Source: Candidatus Gastranaerophilales bacterium (GTDB lineage Bacteria > Cyanobacteriota > Vampirovibrionia > Gastranaerophilales > JAILCC01). Taken from it: a DNA stretch of 10,705 bases. A program made the position numbers and the translations under genes. Shown here piece by piece: positions 1 to 6,692 of this stretch. A model generated the notes under the pieces. The model ran no database searches and was not told the DNA's origin. It saw only the letters and a list, made by a program, of their open reading frames with translations. Within the stretch, counting starts at the first letter, position 1; every line of letters begins with the position of its first letter. Location of the stretch: NCBI GenBank assembly GCA_024408745.1, contig JAKSUS010000026.1, positions 1 through 10,705 of the forward strand, written 5' to 3'.

Positions 1-578
1 AATGCAAAGACCTGAAAACATAAACTTAAATAAAAACATAAAATTATTAATAAAAATATTGCCAAAAATTCAAAACCAATAAGTAAATATGGCATAAACA
101 AAGGATCAATATTAAATAAGAAAACTACGACAGGCAAAGCCAATCCCATTAAAATAATTGAACACCAAATCGCTAACATTAAAATATAATCTTTTGTCCT
201 TAATGCAACAACTTGAGTATAATGTTGATGAGGTTTTACGACTTTTCTTTTCAAAATATCAGCAATTATATTATTTAAAGATACCATTTTTAACATGTAA
301 TTCCAAAATGCCATTTTAAAAATAATTAATCCCGGTAAAATTGAAAGAATAACAATTGTTAATGTAGCAAACAATTCATTTAATATTGGTAAGTTTTCTG
401 CCCAAACAGGATAAAATTTTGGCAATAAATATACAGGAATTATCATTAATAAAATTCCCAAAAGCATGCCAAAAGTCGGAGCAATTACAGGTGCTGATAA
501 TGTAAAAACATTTTGCAAATAAAGTTTTATACCGTTTCCTATTATATTAAAAATTGTGGATGTTTTAGCTTTTGTCAT
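1..578 (-). CDS. Polytopic membrane protein of unknown function (C-terminus cut off by window edge)
   Basis: An open frame with no stop runs on the minus strand from an ATG at 578 (MTKAKTSTIF) to the left edge, giving 192 visible codons. It is clearly a membrane protein. Hydrophobic stretches lie at about residues 31-50 (around GMLLGILLMIIP), 72-90 (ATLTIVILSILPGLII), 132-153 (YILMLAIWCSIILMG) and 160-190 (MPYLLIGFEFLAIFLL), with a basic segment between the second and third (LKRKVVKPHQHY). I recognise no catalytic motif or family. The general look, with paired helices and a cytosolic basic loop, recalls uncharacterised bacterial integral membrane proteins of the DUF4013 or glycerophosphodiesterase-membrane-domain kind, but this is only a resemblance. 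The ribosome binding site is weak (GGTAAG). The gene diverges from the formyltransferase gene across 63 bases. Confidence 0.7.
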   Translation of the reverse strand, partial: MTKAKTSTIFNIIGNGIKLYLQNVFTLSAPVIAPTFGMLLGILLMIIPVYLLPKFYPVWAENLPILNELFATLTIVILSILPGLIIFKMAFWNYMLKMVSLNNIIADILKRKVVKPHQHYTQVVALRTKDYILMLAIWCSIILMGLALPVVVFLFNIDPLFMPYLLIGFEFLAIFLLIILCFYLSLCFQVFA

Positions 579-641
579 AAAAATCTTACCGGATACAAAT
601 TTTTGTAATATTATATTAACATAAACTAACGGAAAAATGCT
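579..641. promoter_or_regulatory. Short divergent intergenic region with inverted repeat
   Basis: These 63 bases separate two divergent genes and so should carry both start signals. An inverted repeat, TACAAA-TT-TTTGTA, lies at 594-607, and a TATAAT-like element can be read on the minus strand at 610-615. I find no convincing -35 partner for either direction, so the promoters are not resolved. The repeat could be an operator or simply AT-rich chance. Confidence 0.3.
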
Positions 642-1598
642 ATGTTTGGTTTTAACAATAAAAAGAGAATTTTAATAATAGGTATGCCTGACCTTGTTTT
701 GTATTGTCTTATTGCTTTAAAGAAAGCCAATAAAAACATTGTAGGTGTCATTACTTCACCCCCGAATAATCCTACTTATGAATATATGAAAGATTTTTTG
801 AAAAAGAATAATCTTCTTCATATTGAAAATAATAAAAATTTTAAAGATGAAAATTTACTTCAAACTGTTCGGGACTTAAAACCTGATGTTGCTTTTGTTT
901 GTTCTTTTAATTATCTTTTACCCAAAGAACTATATGAAATCCCGCCTTTAGGCACTATAAATTTTCATCCTTCATTACTTCCTGATTACAGAGGTGCAAA
1001 CCCTTATTTTCATGTGATTATGAATGAAGAAAAAGAAACAGGAATAACAATGCATTATCTTGATGAAACATTTGATACCGGTGATATTATCAAGCAAATA
1101 AAAGTCCCGATAGAAGAACGTGATACAATGGGTTCTCTTTTTAACAGACTTAATCAAACAACCGCAAAACTTTGTGTTGATACGGTTAACTTTCTTGAAC
1201 AAGACGGGATTTTACCACGCATTCCGCAAATTCAGACTGATAATTACAAAGAAGCACCTAAAATTTACGCCGGTACTGATGATGTTAAAATCAACTGGAA
1301 TAATAATATTAAAGATATTGAAAAATTTATCAGAGCATTAAATCCGTTTTTTGGTGCTGTTTCAAAATTTAACGGTAAAGAATTAAAGTTTTGGGATGTT
1401 GAAATGATTTACAATCAGGAAGCAGAAAATCTGCCTAGTGGAACTGTTTGCGATATTACAAATGAATATATGATTATAAACGCAAAAGACGGCTTTATAA
1501 AAACAAAAATTTTAGGAATTGATGACACAAATTATTTTTCTGATACAAAAGATGTTATCGCTTATTTGAATATAAAAAAAGGTGATAAGCTTAATTAA
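642..1598 (+). CDS. Formyltransferase of the Fmt/ArnA superfamily; methionyl-tRNA formyltransferase-like paralog
   Basis: This 318-residue protein has the 10-formyltetrahydrofolate transferase fold. The catalytic triad is intact: N107 and H109 in INFHPSLLPDYRG (the SLLPxxRG signature, 111-118) and D145 in FDTGDI. A C-terminal domain resembling that of Fmt follows (about 205-300, including IEKFIRALNPFFGAVSKFNG). The length matches Fmt (about 310-315). However, the N-terminal GTPDFA-type motif reads GMPDLV, and the basic loop that follows the second strand in true Fmt (PxGRGKK type, used to grip initiator tRNA) is absent: VITSPPNNP leads straight to a helix. It is therefore either a divergent Fmt or a paralog that formylates another amine, such as an amino-sugar as in ArnA-type enzymes. 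Neither a deformylase gene nor sugar-nucleotide genes adjoin it, so the substrate is open. The superfamily is secure; the specific function is not. Confidence 0.85.
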   Translation: MFGFNNKKRILIIGMPDLVLYCLIALKKANKNIVGVITSPPNNPTYEYMKDFLKKNNLLHIENNKNFKDENLLQTVRDLKPDVAFVCSFNYLLPKELYEIPPLGTINFHPSLLPDYRGANPYFHVIMNEEKETGITMHYLDETFDTGDIIKQIKVPIEERDTMGSLFNRLNQTTAKLCVDTVNFLEQDGILPRIPQIQTDNYKEAPKIYAGTDDVKINWNNNIKDIEKFIRALNPFFGAVSKFNGKELKFWDVEMIYNQEAENLPSGTVCDITNEYMIINAKDGFIKTKILGIDDTNYFSDTKDVIAYLNIKKGDKLN

Positions 1599-1671
1599 AA
1601 ATATATTATACATACTTATATTTACAGGTTAATAATTTTACAAAACCTTATAACTGTTGTAGAGTAATTAT

Positions 1672-2469
1672 ATGAAGATAAGAAGTCCGCTTAACATATT
1701 AGGTAGAATTACATTAGGTATTATTAAAAGTGTAATACCTGTTATTGAATTTATCGGTGAATGTATTACAAATCTTTTAAGTGCTTTTAATTATTTGTTA
1801 AAAGGTAAAGTTAATTTCAAACATACTTTGCAACAGGCAGCATTAATCGGTTATGATTCAGTCGGAATTTCACTTGTCATTATTTTTATAACAGGTGCGG
1901 TTATTTCTTTGCAGGTTGCACGATATTTTTATATGTCAGGCGGCGAAGCTTATGTTGGCGGCTTGGTTTCTTTAACTATTTTAAAAGAACTTGCGCCTGT
2001 ATTTACGGCAATGGTTATTTCAGCAAGAGCAGGTACAGCAATGGCATCTGAATTAGGAAATATGAAAATAACACAACAGGTTGATGCGATGAAAACTTTA
2101 AATGTTGATCCCGTTAAATATTTAGTTTTACCAAGAGTTTTAGCCTCTTCAATTGTTGTTCCAATGGTTACGGTTTTAGCAATTGTTGTCGGTTTATTAG
2201 GCGGAATGTATATCGCAAAATTAAGTATAGGACTTCATCAGGCAAGATTTATGAACTCTGTTTGGTTATATACACACGCAAAAGATATTTATGAATGTCT
2301 GTTAAAATCAGTCATTTTTGGTATAGCACTTTCAACGGTTTGCGCAACGAGAGGTTTGAAAACAACAGGCGGTGCAAGAGAAGTCGGAGTTGCGGTTACA
2401 AAAGCAGCAATCTGGACAACCGTTGTAATTTTGATTTTGGATTATTTAATCACCTGGTTGTTGAAATAA
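1672..2469 (+). CDS. mlaE: MlaE-family ABC transporter permease (lipid transport)
   Basis: This 265-residue protein is a full-length MlaE/TGD1-type permease. The family's diagnostic block is present: LKELAPVFTAMVISARAGTA (104-123), then ELGNMKITQQVDAM (127-140) and the LPRVLA helix (153-158). Hydrophobic helices lie at about 63-83, 159-183 and 208-224, with a final helix at 247-263. An amphipathic N-terminal helix (9-38) precedes them, as in E. coli MlaE. The family moves phospholipids between inner and outer membranes with an ATPase (MlaF) and an MCE-domain protein (MlaD). Neither partner is beside it: the next gene converges from the other strand, and the upstream gene is the formyltransferase 73 bases away. 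Scattered subunit genes are usual in cyanobacteria-related lineages, in contrast to the compact proteobacterial mla operon. The presence of this permease implies a diderm envelope. The ribosome binding site is weak (GTAGAG). Confidence 0.92.
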   Translation: MKIRSPLNILGRITLGIIKSVIPVIEFIGECITNLLSAFNYLLKGKVNFKHTLQQAALIGYDSVGISLVIIFITGAVISLQVARYFYMSGGEAYVGGLVSLTILKELAPVFTAMVISARAGTAMASELGNMKITQQVDAMKTLNVDPVKYLVLPRVLASSIVVPMVTVLAIVVGLLGGMYIAKLSIGLHQARFMNSVWLYTHAKDIYECLLKSVIFGIALSTVCATRGLKTTGGAREVGVAVTKAAIWTTVVILILDYLITWLLK

Positions 2470-2493
2470 TTTACAATAATTAATTGATATAAA

Positions 2494-3510
2494 TTAATCA
2501 TCCAAATTTGCTAATGTTTTATTATAAATTTCATCTAATGATTTTTTAAATTCTTCATAATACTCGGGTTTATTTTTATTATAAACGGTATAGGCATCTG
2601 ATAAATGGAAAATTTTTATCAGTTTTAATAATCTTTTATCAGGTACATTTTTAGCAAATTTTTTTGTATTGTTATTGTATGTTTTTTTATCAATTATATG
2701 ATTTTTATATTTGTCAATCGTTTCGCCAAAATCTTCATGATTTAATACCAGAATTTCAATTTCATCTAATTCAGGTTTGTGTTCAGGTTTTCTTAATATA
2801 TATTGTTTAATTAAATTTGCAGAAAGTTTACGGTGAATATTATTGTGTAAAATCATATCCGTTTCTTGCGGATTATTTTCAAAAAATCTTCTGATATTTT
2901 TTATGTAATCAGCCGGTTTATTAAAAATTTCGTATGTCTTAATCCTTTGGCGTATCATTTCTTCAAAATCAGATTTGTTTAAGTCTGATTTATATATTTT
3001 ATTTTGAACTTTACCTATATCATGAAAAACAGCAACTTTTAAAAGCAGTTTTTTATCTTCTTCGGGTAATTTTTTAAATTCTTCATTCATATAATAAAGA
3101 TGAGAAACAACTTCTTGTATATGTTTGCCGACAGTTTTATTTTCGCTTTTCGGCTTAAAAGGCAACCGATAATTAAAACATGCTTTCAAAATCGGAATAT
3201 TTTGGGCTAATTTGCTCTTTTTTCCGTTATTAATGAAATCAACTATATTAACGTATTCTGCTTTATTATCAATTATTTGAACTTCATCAAATATTGCTTT
3301 TGCTTTATCCCATTTTGTCGGTTTAAATTTTCTTATATGAGGTTTAGAAATATTACCGTTAAATGTCAAATATTCAAATATCTTTGAAACGTCCGCATTA
3401 TTATTTGCAACAATATTGGCAACATTAGAAACCGAATGATTTTGAGAATCATTACAATGTGCTTTTTTTATTACACTATTCGCGCTTGTTTTTATAGAAT
3501 TAATATACAA
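2494..3510 (-). CDS. HD-domain protein, probable metal-dependent phosphohydrolase, with FNG box
   Basis: The 338-residue protein has an HD-superfamily core. H137 (in VVSHLYYM) or H130 may be the first ligand, H163-D164 form the HD pair (VAVFHDIGK), H222 and H226 follow (MILHNNIHRK), then H258 (LVLNHEDFG), and D305 (HLSDAY) fits the final aspartate. Such proteins are usually phosphohydrolases acting on nucleotides or RNA ends; the substrate cannot be told here. The N-terminal 60 residues are Asn/Ser-rich, low in complexity, and carry a TFNGN box at 49-53. A lysine-rich middle (54-125) joins them to the HD core. The start is a TTG at 3510. It is preferred because GTGAGG lies just upstream on the minus strand (about 3516-3521), five bases from the codon. 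The gene converges with the mlaE-like gene, leaving 24 bases between them. It is not a canonical RelA/SpoT or dGTPase. Confidence 0.78.
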   Translation of the reverse strand: MYINSIKTSANSVIKKAHCNDSQNHSVSNVANIVANNNADVSKIFEYLTFNGNISKPHIRKFKPTKWDKAKAIFDEVQIIDNKAEYVNIVDFINNGKKSKLAQNIPILKACFNYRLPFKPKSENKTVGKHIQEVVSHLYYMNEEFKKLPEEDKKLLLKVAVFHDIGKVQNKIYKSDLNKSDFEEMIRQRIKTYEIFNKPADYIKNIRRFFENNPQETDMILHNNIHRKLSANLIKQYILRKPEHKPELDEIEILVLNHEDFGETIDKYKNHIIDKKTYNNNTKKFAKNVPDKRLLKLIKIFHLSDAYTVYNKNKPEYYEEFKKSLDEIYNKTLANLDD

Positions 3511-3515
3511 ATTAA

Positions 3516-3521
3516 CCTCAC
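3516..3521 (-). promoter_or_regulatory. Shine-Dalgarno sequence that fixes a TTG start
   Basis: On the minus strand GTGAGG is followed by TTAAT and then TTG. This is one of the better ribosome binding sites in the window, and it supports the non-ATG start of the HD-domain gene; no nearby ATG in frame has a comparable site. Confidence 0.6.
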
Positions 3522-3570
3522 TATTTTTTTATTATAATATTATAAAACAAAAATTATAAAATTTTGCTAT

Positions 3571-3599
3571 TTGTTATACATTTTATTTGAATTTATAAG
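3571..3599 (+). promoter_or_regulatory. Probable sigma-70-type promoter for the first C_GCAxxG_C_C gene
   Basis: TTGTTA (3571-3576) and TATAAG (3594-3599) are separated by 17 bases, giving a start site near 3606 and a leader of about 40 bases. A second possible -10, TATAAT at 3607-3612, lacks a good -35. The surroundings are very AT-rich, so chance matches are common. Confidence 0.4.
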
Positions 3600-3646
3600 T
3601 ATTTATTATAATATTGAAGCATAACAAAAAATAAGAGGAATGTATT

Positions 3647-4060
3647 ATGGATAACGATAGAATTAAAAAAGCGGCAGAATTTCATAAACAAGGAATGAAT
3701 TGCGCGCAGGCAGTTGCTTGTGCATATTGTGATGTATTTGGAGTTGATGAAAAAACAGTTTTCAGATTAGCGGAAGGCTTTGGCGCAGGTATGGGAATTC
3801 AATCCGTTTGCGGTGCTTTGACAGGTTTATTTATGCTTATCGGTTTGAAAAATAGTAGCGGTTCAACCGAAAACCTGACAAAAGCAACAACTTATAAATT
3901 AACAAAAGAAGCAGCAGAAAAATTTAAAAATAAAAACGGTTCAATAATTTGCGCAGAATTGAAAGGATTAAACGGAAAACCTCTTTTAAGAACTTGTGAC
4001 GGATGTATTGAAGATGCCTGCCTGTTGGCGGAAGAATTTTTAGCCTTGGAAAAAATATAA
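3647..4060 (+). CDS. C_GCAxxG_C_C family putative redox-active cysteine protein (first copy)
   Basis: This 137-residue protein matches the C_GCAxxG_C_C family (TIGR01909 / PF09719) in length and layout. GMNCAQAV with C19 opens the protein, a glycine-rich GFGAGMG (44-50) follows, then the signature CGALTG (C55-G60, the CGAxxG motif). Later come C102 in SIICAEL and a cysteine cluster C117, C120 and C125 (TCDGCIEDAC) near the C-terminus. C25 and C28 form an extra pair close to C19. There is no signal peptide, so it should be cytosolic. Members are thought to be redox or metal-cluster proteins and often sit near transporter genes, but no biochemical role is established. A strong ribosome binding site (AGAGGAA, 3634-3640) precedes the ATG. 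A second family member starts 2.6 kb downstream at 6693. Confidence 0.9.
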   Translation: MDNDRIKKAAEFHKQGMNCAQAVACAYCDVFGVDEKTVFRLAEGFGAGMGIQSVCGALTGLFMLIGLKNSSGSTENLTKATTYKLTKEAAEKFKNKNGSIICAELKGLNGKPLLRTCDGCIEDACLLAEEFLALEKI

Positions 4061-4181
4061 ATATTTTGGTTAATCTTATTGCTGATTAATTTATAAAGTT
4101 ATGTAACAAAAATAACAAAATATGAAATTATATATTTTACATATACTTTATATCCATGGAGATAAAATATGGAGATAAAGC
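4061..4181. other. Intergenic leader before the dockerin-like gene
   Basis: This AT-rich gap contains a weak hairpin after the upstream stop (TTAATC at 4070-4075 with GATTAA at 4084-4089) that lacks a U-tract, so it is a poor terminator. A TATACT element (4142-4147) could be a -10, but no -35 is evident. The end holds a tandem ribosome binding site duplication, listed separately. Confidence 0.3.
4156..4179 (+). repeat. Tandem duplication of ribosome binding site segment
   Basis: The 11-base unit ATGGAGATAAA occurs at 4156-4166 and again at 4169-4179, a 13-base period. The second GGAG sits 8 bases from the ATG at 4182 and is the working Shine-Dalgarno sequence. The first copy offers an upstream ATG and an additional GGAG. 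The duplication may just be slippage, or may give standby ribosome loading. Confidence 0.65.
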
Positions 4182-4880
4182 ATGGCAACAGTTCCAAGTA
4201 TAAAAGAAGACCCTGCAGCATGGTTTGAAAATTATGCTTATACTCAAACAGTCGGTAAAATGAGAACTAATGCAAATGGCGAATTATTTAACACAGCAGA
4301 TGCAAACCATGACGGAATAGTTGATGGTAATGATTTTAAAGAATTGCAAGAAAGATGGGAAGCCAGAGCTAAAGCAAAAGCAGCAGCCGCTGAAGAAACT
4401 AAAGATCCCGAACCCACAGTAGAAAGTGGCGGAGGTAGTTCAGGTGGGGATTCAACCGACACTCCCGAAGAAACCCCTTATGGTAACTACTTATTACAAG
4501 CACAATATGTATGTTGGGCTTATTCTGAGATGAAAGGTAAAAAAAGAAAAAATTTAGATGCTACTAAGCAAAAATTATTCGATGTTGCTGATGTAAACAA
4601 AGACGGAGAAGTCAATAAAGATGATTTAGCCCAAATAAAACGTGATTATGCCGCTTATGGGGTAAGTATAAGCACAAATGATACATCAAAACCCAAACTG
4701 GAAGATCTCCCTCTTGATTTTGATAAAGACGGTGATGTAGATGGAGATGATTTAGCCTTTGCAACCAACTATAAAGGTAAATTAGGCAAATATTCATCTG
4801 ACAGTAACGCACCAATGAAAACAGAATGGATAGATAAGCTTATTGCTGCCATTAATAAAGTAATCAAAAAAAATAAATAA
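4182..4880 (+). CDS. Dockerin/EF-hand-like protein with three calcium-binding loops
   Basis: The 232-residue protein has three DxNxDGxVxxxD-type loops: residues 40-51 (DANHDGIVDGND), 137-148 (DVNKDGEVNKDD) and 179-190 (DFDKDGDVDGDD). Each is followed by a hydrophobic residue, as in type I dockerin repeats. These are expected to bind Ca2+. The first loop stands alone after an aromatic N-terminal segment (PAAWFENYAY); an Ala/Lys helix and a Gly/Ser/Asp/Thr/Pro-rich linker (about 80-100) lead to the second and third, spaced like a dockerin pair. A lysine-rich amphipathic helix ends the protein. No signal peptide or membrane anchor is visible, which is odd for a cohesin partner; export by a leaderless route or an intracellular calcium-binding role are alternatives. 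No cohesin gene is in the window. The gene ends in a strong terminator. Confidence 0.82.
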   Translation: MATVPSIKEDPAAWFENYAYTQTVGKMRTNANGELFNTADANHDGIVDGNDFKELQERWEARAKAKAAAAEETKDPEPTVESGGGSSGGDSTDTPEETPYGNYLLQAQYVCWAYSEMKGKKRKNLDATKQKLFDVADVNKDGEVNKDDLAQIKRDYAAYGVSISTNDTSKPKLEDLPLDFDKDGDVDGDDLAFATNYKGKLGKYSSDSNAPMKTEWIDKLIAAINKVIKKNK

Positions 4881-4907
4881 TTAATTTCAAGTCATAATAA
4901 AACAAAT

Positions 4908-4939
4908 AAAAAACTCCAAATAAAATTTTGGAGTTTTTT
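4908..4939 (+). terminator. Rho-independent terminator after the dockerin-like gene
   Basis: A 13-base-pair stem pairs 4908-4920 with 4927-4939, its core ACTCCAAA against TTTGGAGT, around a 6-base loop (TAAAAT). The right arm ends in a T run. The A run on the left arm means it could also act for transcription from the other direction. Confidence 0.88.
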
Positions 4940-4990
4940 ATTTATGATATATTATATTTTTGTAAGTATTATCATATATAGAAAAACATT

Positions 4991-6181
4991 ATGAAACAAA
5001 TCAAAATCTTTTTTATAATAATATTTTTATCATTAATTTTTAATTTTAAAGTTTTTGCGGTTGATTATTCAAAACAGGAAAATTGGGCTATAAATTCTTA
5101 TTTGCAAACTAATGCAGATTATGATGTTTTCTACATTTACCCTACTTTGTTTAAGTCTGATAAACCTGCAACATTTGACTGGTCTGTCGAAAAAGACAGA
5201 GAAAAAACAAAAAATTTTTCAAACGGACAAACAAATATTTTTAATCGCAAAAAAGTCAGAATTTTTGCTCCATTTGTAAGACAAGCGGATATAGTAAGCA
5301 TTATAGGAGAAATTAACAGCGATTTTGCAACTGATTTTGATTATAATAAAGGTTTGACGAAATACGGAATACAAGACACCGCTGATGCCCTTACATATTA
5401 TTTAAAACATTATAACAACGGGAAACCTTATATTTTATTTGGTGATAGCCAAGGCTCAATTGATTTATTAAATGCAATGAAAAAAGTCGATTTAGGCGAA
5501 AATTTTTTAGCGGCTTATTTAATCGGGCTTCCAAATGCAAAGTATGAAAAATTAACTTTTAAAAATATTAAACCTGCCCAAAGCAGAAATGATTTAGGAG
5601 TTATTATTACTTTTAATACTCAAAATAAAAATGTGGAAAACAGGCATTTTTTAACACCAAATGCTTATGTGATTAATCCTTTGAATTGGCGAACAGATGA
5701 AAAATATGCAAGCAGATTTTTAAATACGACTTCCAAATTTTATGATTATAAAACTAAAAAATTTTCGAGAAAACATTTTTTAACAGGCGCCAAAGTTGAT
5801 AAAAAGAATGGTATTTTGCTTGTAAATTTACCTGAAAACAGTATTTATGATGCTCACGCGATAATGGGTAAAGGCGTTTTTCATGCAACGGAAGTTTATT
5901 TGTTTTCTAATGCAATTACGAAAAATGCTGCCGACAGATTAAAAGCATACAAAGAATTACATAAATCTGATGCTGATAAATATTTAAACTGTGAACTCGG
6001 TGATTTAGTCGGTGAAGACGTAGTAAGATTAAAAAATTCTAAGTTCAATGTTGATTATCATTCAGAGGATTTTAAGGAAGAACAAATTAATAATTTTGTA
6101 CAAAGATGCTTAAATGAGGGAGTCAAAACTCAATACCAAATTGATTGTTGCGTAAGACAAAAAATGTATCCCGAAAAATAA
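4991..6181 (+). CDS. Exported DUF3089-like alpha/beta hydrolase
   Basis: The 396-residue precursor has a signal peptide: K2/K5, a hydrophobic core at 6-19 (IFFIIIFLSLIFNF) and a probable cut after VFA (23). The mature part looks like the DUF3089 family of alpha/beta hydrolases. DVFYIYPT (45-52) is the characteristic first strand, and IFAPFVRQAD (91-100) matches the family's 'APxxRQ' segment. GDSQGS (151-156) is the nucleophile elbow with S153. The C-terminal GVFHATEVYLFSNAI (296-310) probably carries the catalytic His (H298). The elbow reads GDSQG where GHSQG is usual. After the hydrolase core there is a tail with three or four cysteines (C334, C373, C386, C387). The substrate is unknown; an esterase or lipase in the periplasm or outside is the natural guess. 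No good ribosome binding site precedes the ATG. The gene is bounded upstream by a terminator. Confidence 0.8.
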   Translation: MKQIKIFFIIIFLSLIFNFKVFAVDYSKQENWAINSYLQTNADYDVFYIYPTLFKSDKPATFDWSVEKDREKTKNFSNGQTNIFNRKKVRIFAPFVRQADIVSIIGEINSDFATDFDYNKGLTKYGIQDTADALTYYLKHYNNGKPYILFGDSQGSIDLLNAMKKVDLGENFLAAYLIGLPNAKYEKLTFKNIKPAQSRNDLGVIITFNTQNKNVENRHFLTPNAYVINPLNWRTDEKYASRFLNTTSKFYDYKTKKFSRKHFLTGAKVDKKNGILLVNLPENSIYDAHAIMGKGVFHATEVYLFSNAITKNAADRLKAYKELHKSDADKYLNCELGDLVGEDVVRLKNSKFNVDYHSEDFKEEQINNFVQRCLNEGVKTQYQIDCCVRQKMYPEK

Positions 6182-6225
6182 TAGCAAAAATAAAAATTTA
6201 CGAATTTAATACAATCGTAGATTAT

Positions 6226-6231
6226 AAAAGG
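6226..6231 (+). promoter_or_regulatory. Shine-Dalgarno sequence of the small FNG-box gene
   Basis: AAAAGG/AAAGGA lies 7 bases before the ATG at 6239 and supports that start for a protein with no recognisable homology. An inverted repeat TACGA/TCGTA (6199-6203 and 6215-6219) sits just upstream and could be structure or chance. Confidence 0.5.
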
Positions 6232-6238
6232 ATAAATC

Positions 6239-6589
6239 ATGCAAGTAAATAACATTTCATCACAAAATTTTAACGGAATTATTACTCCGTCCAACATGCC
6301 AAAACCGATTAAAAAATGGTTACATACTGTAGTTTTGCCAAATATTGATACAATGTTAGTTAATAAAATGGAAGAAGCAGGATATCATATAAACTTATAC
6401 CCTGTATATTATAAAAGAGCAGACAAAGCAGTTCCTCAACTTCTTAGCTTAAATGTAATTGATAATTTCGGCGGGAAAAGTGCTTTAAGAGGTATTGCCG
6501 CTGACCCTAAACTTAAAAGTCCGATTAAAACATTAGTCAGAAAATGGAATAATCGCATGTGCAAGTACTTTGGAATAAAAAACAAATAA
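6239..6589 (+). CDS. Small protein of unknown function with N-terminal SQNFNG box
   Basis: I do not recognise this 116-residue protein. It begins MQVNNISSQNFNG; the FNG triplet at 11-13 follows a polar Asn/Ser-rich start. The rest is basic, with a likely helix at about 22-48 (KPIKKWLHTVVLPNIDTML), a segment rich in Tyr and hydrophobics (HINLYPVYYKRADKAV), then a glycine-containing stretch (NVIDNFGGKSALRGIA) and a Lys/Arg-rich C-terminus (KTLVRKWNNRMCKYFG). There is no signal peptide or membrane helix, and only one cysteine. A real gene is supported by a good ribosome binding site, the codon use of its neighbours, and a clear terminator right after the stop. It lies 57 bases after the DUF3089-like gene and may share its transcript. 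Confidence 0.72.
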   Translation: MQVNNISSQNFNGIITPSNMPKPIKKWLHTVVLPNIDTMLVNKMEEAGYHINLYPVYYKRADKAVPQLLSLNVIDNFGGKSALRGIAADPKLKSPIKTLVRKWNNRMCKYFGIKNK

Positions 6590-6607
6590 GGTTTTATAAA
6601 AGATTTA

Positions 6608-6641
6608 AAAAAAGATGTATTAATCAAAATACATCTTTTTT
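6608..6641 (+). terminator. Rho-independent terminator after the small FNG-box gene
   Basis: A 14-base-pair stem pairs 6608-6621 with 6628-6641, its core GATGTATT against AATACATC, around a 6-base loop (AATCAA). The right arm ends in six T. It closes the transcript 18 bases after the stop codon. Confidence 0.88.
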
Positions 6642-6642
6642 A

Positions 6643-6671
6643 TTGCAAATTTAAAGAATTTAAAATATTAT
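6643..6671 (+). promoter_or_regulatory. Probable sigma-70-type promoter for the second C_GCAxxG_C_C gene
   Basis: TTGCAA (6643-6648) and TATTAT (6666-6671) are 17 bases apart, directly behind the preceding terminator. The predicted start near 6678 leaves a leader of only about 15 bases, with no obvious Shine-Dalgarno sequence before the ATG at 6693. Confidence 0.5.
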
Positions 6672-6692
6672 AAATTTAAACGGTATTTTATT

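Noticed and set aside
975..1202. Minus-strand open frame inside the formyltransferase gene
   Set aside because: It is antisense to a well-supported coding region, has no recognisable product or ribosome binding site, and is rich in Phe and Cys, as expected for a shadow frame.
1599..1671. Promoter for the mlaE-like gene
   Set aside because: TTTACA and TATAAC can be found, but the spacing is 22 bases; co-transcription with the formyltransferase gene is as likely.
2479..2498. ATTAATT/AATTAAT hairpin between the convergent mlaE-like and HD genes as a bidirectional terminator
   Set aside because: The 7-base-pair stem is all A-T, has no U-tract, and includes the HD gene's stop codon; it is too weak to call.
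4070..4089. TTAATC/GATTAA hairpin as a terminator of the first C_GCAxxG_C_C gene
   Set aside because: Only 6 base pairs, mostly A-T, and no T run after it.
4244..4815. Two minus-strand open frames opposite the dockerin-like gene
   Set aside because: The sense frame has three consensus calcium loops; the antisense products are low-complexity shadows.
4943..4985. TATGATA ... TATCATA inverted repeat before the DUF3089-like gene as an operator
   Set aside because: The arms are A-T only and separated by a long AT-rich spacer; chance is likely in this composition.
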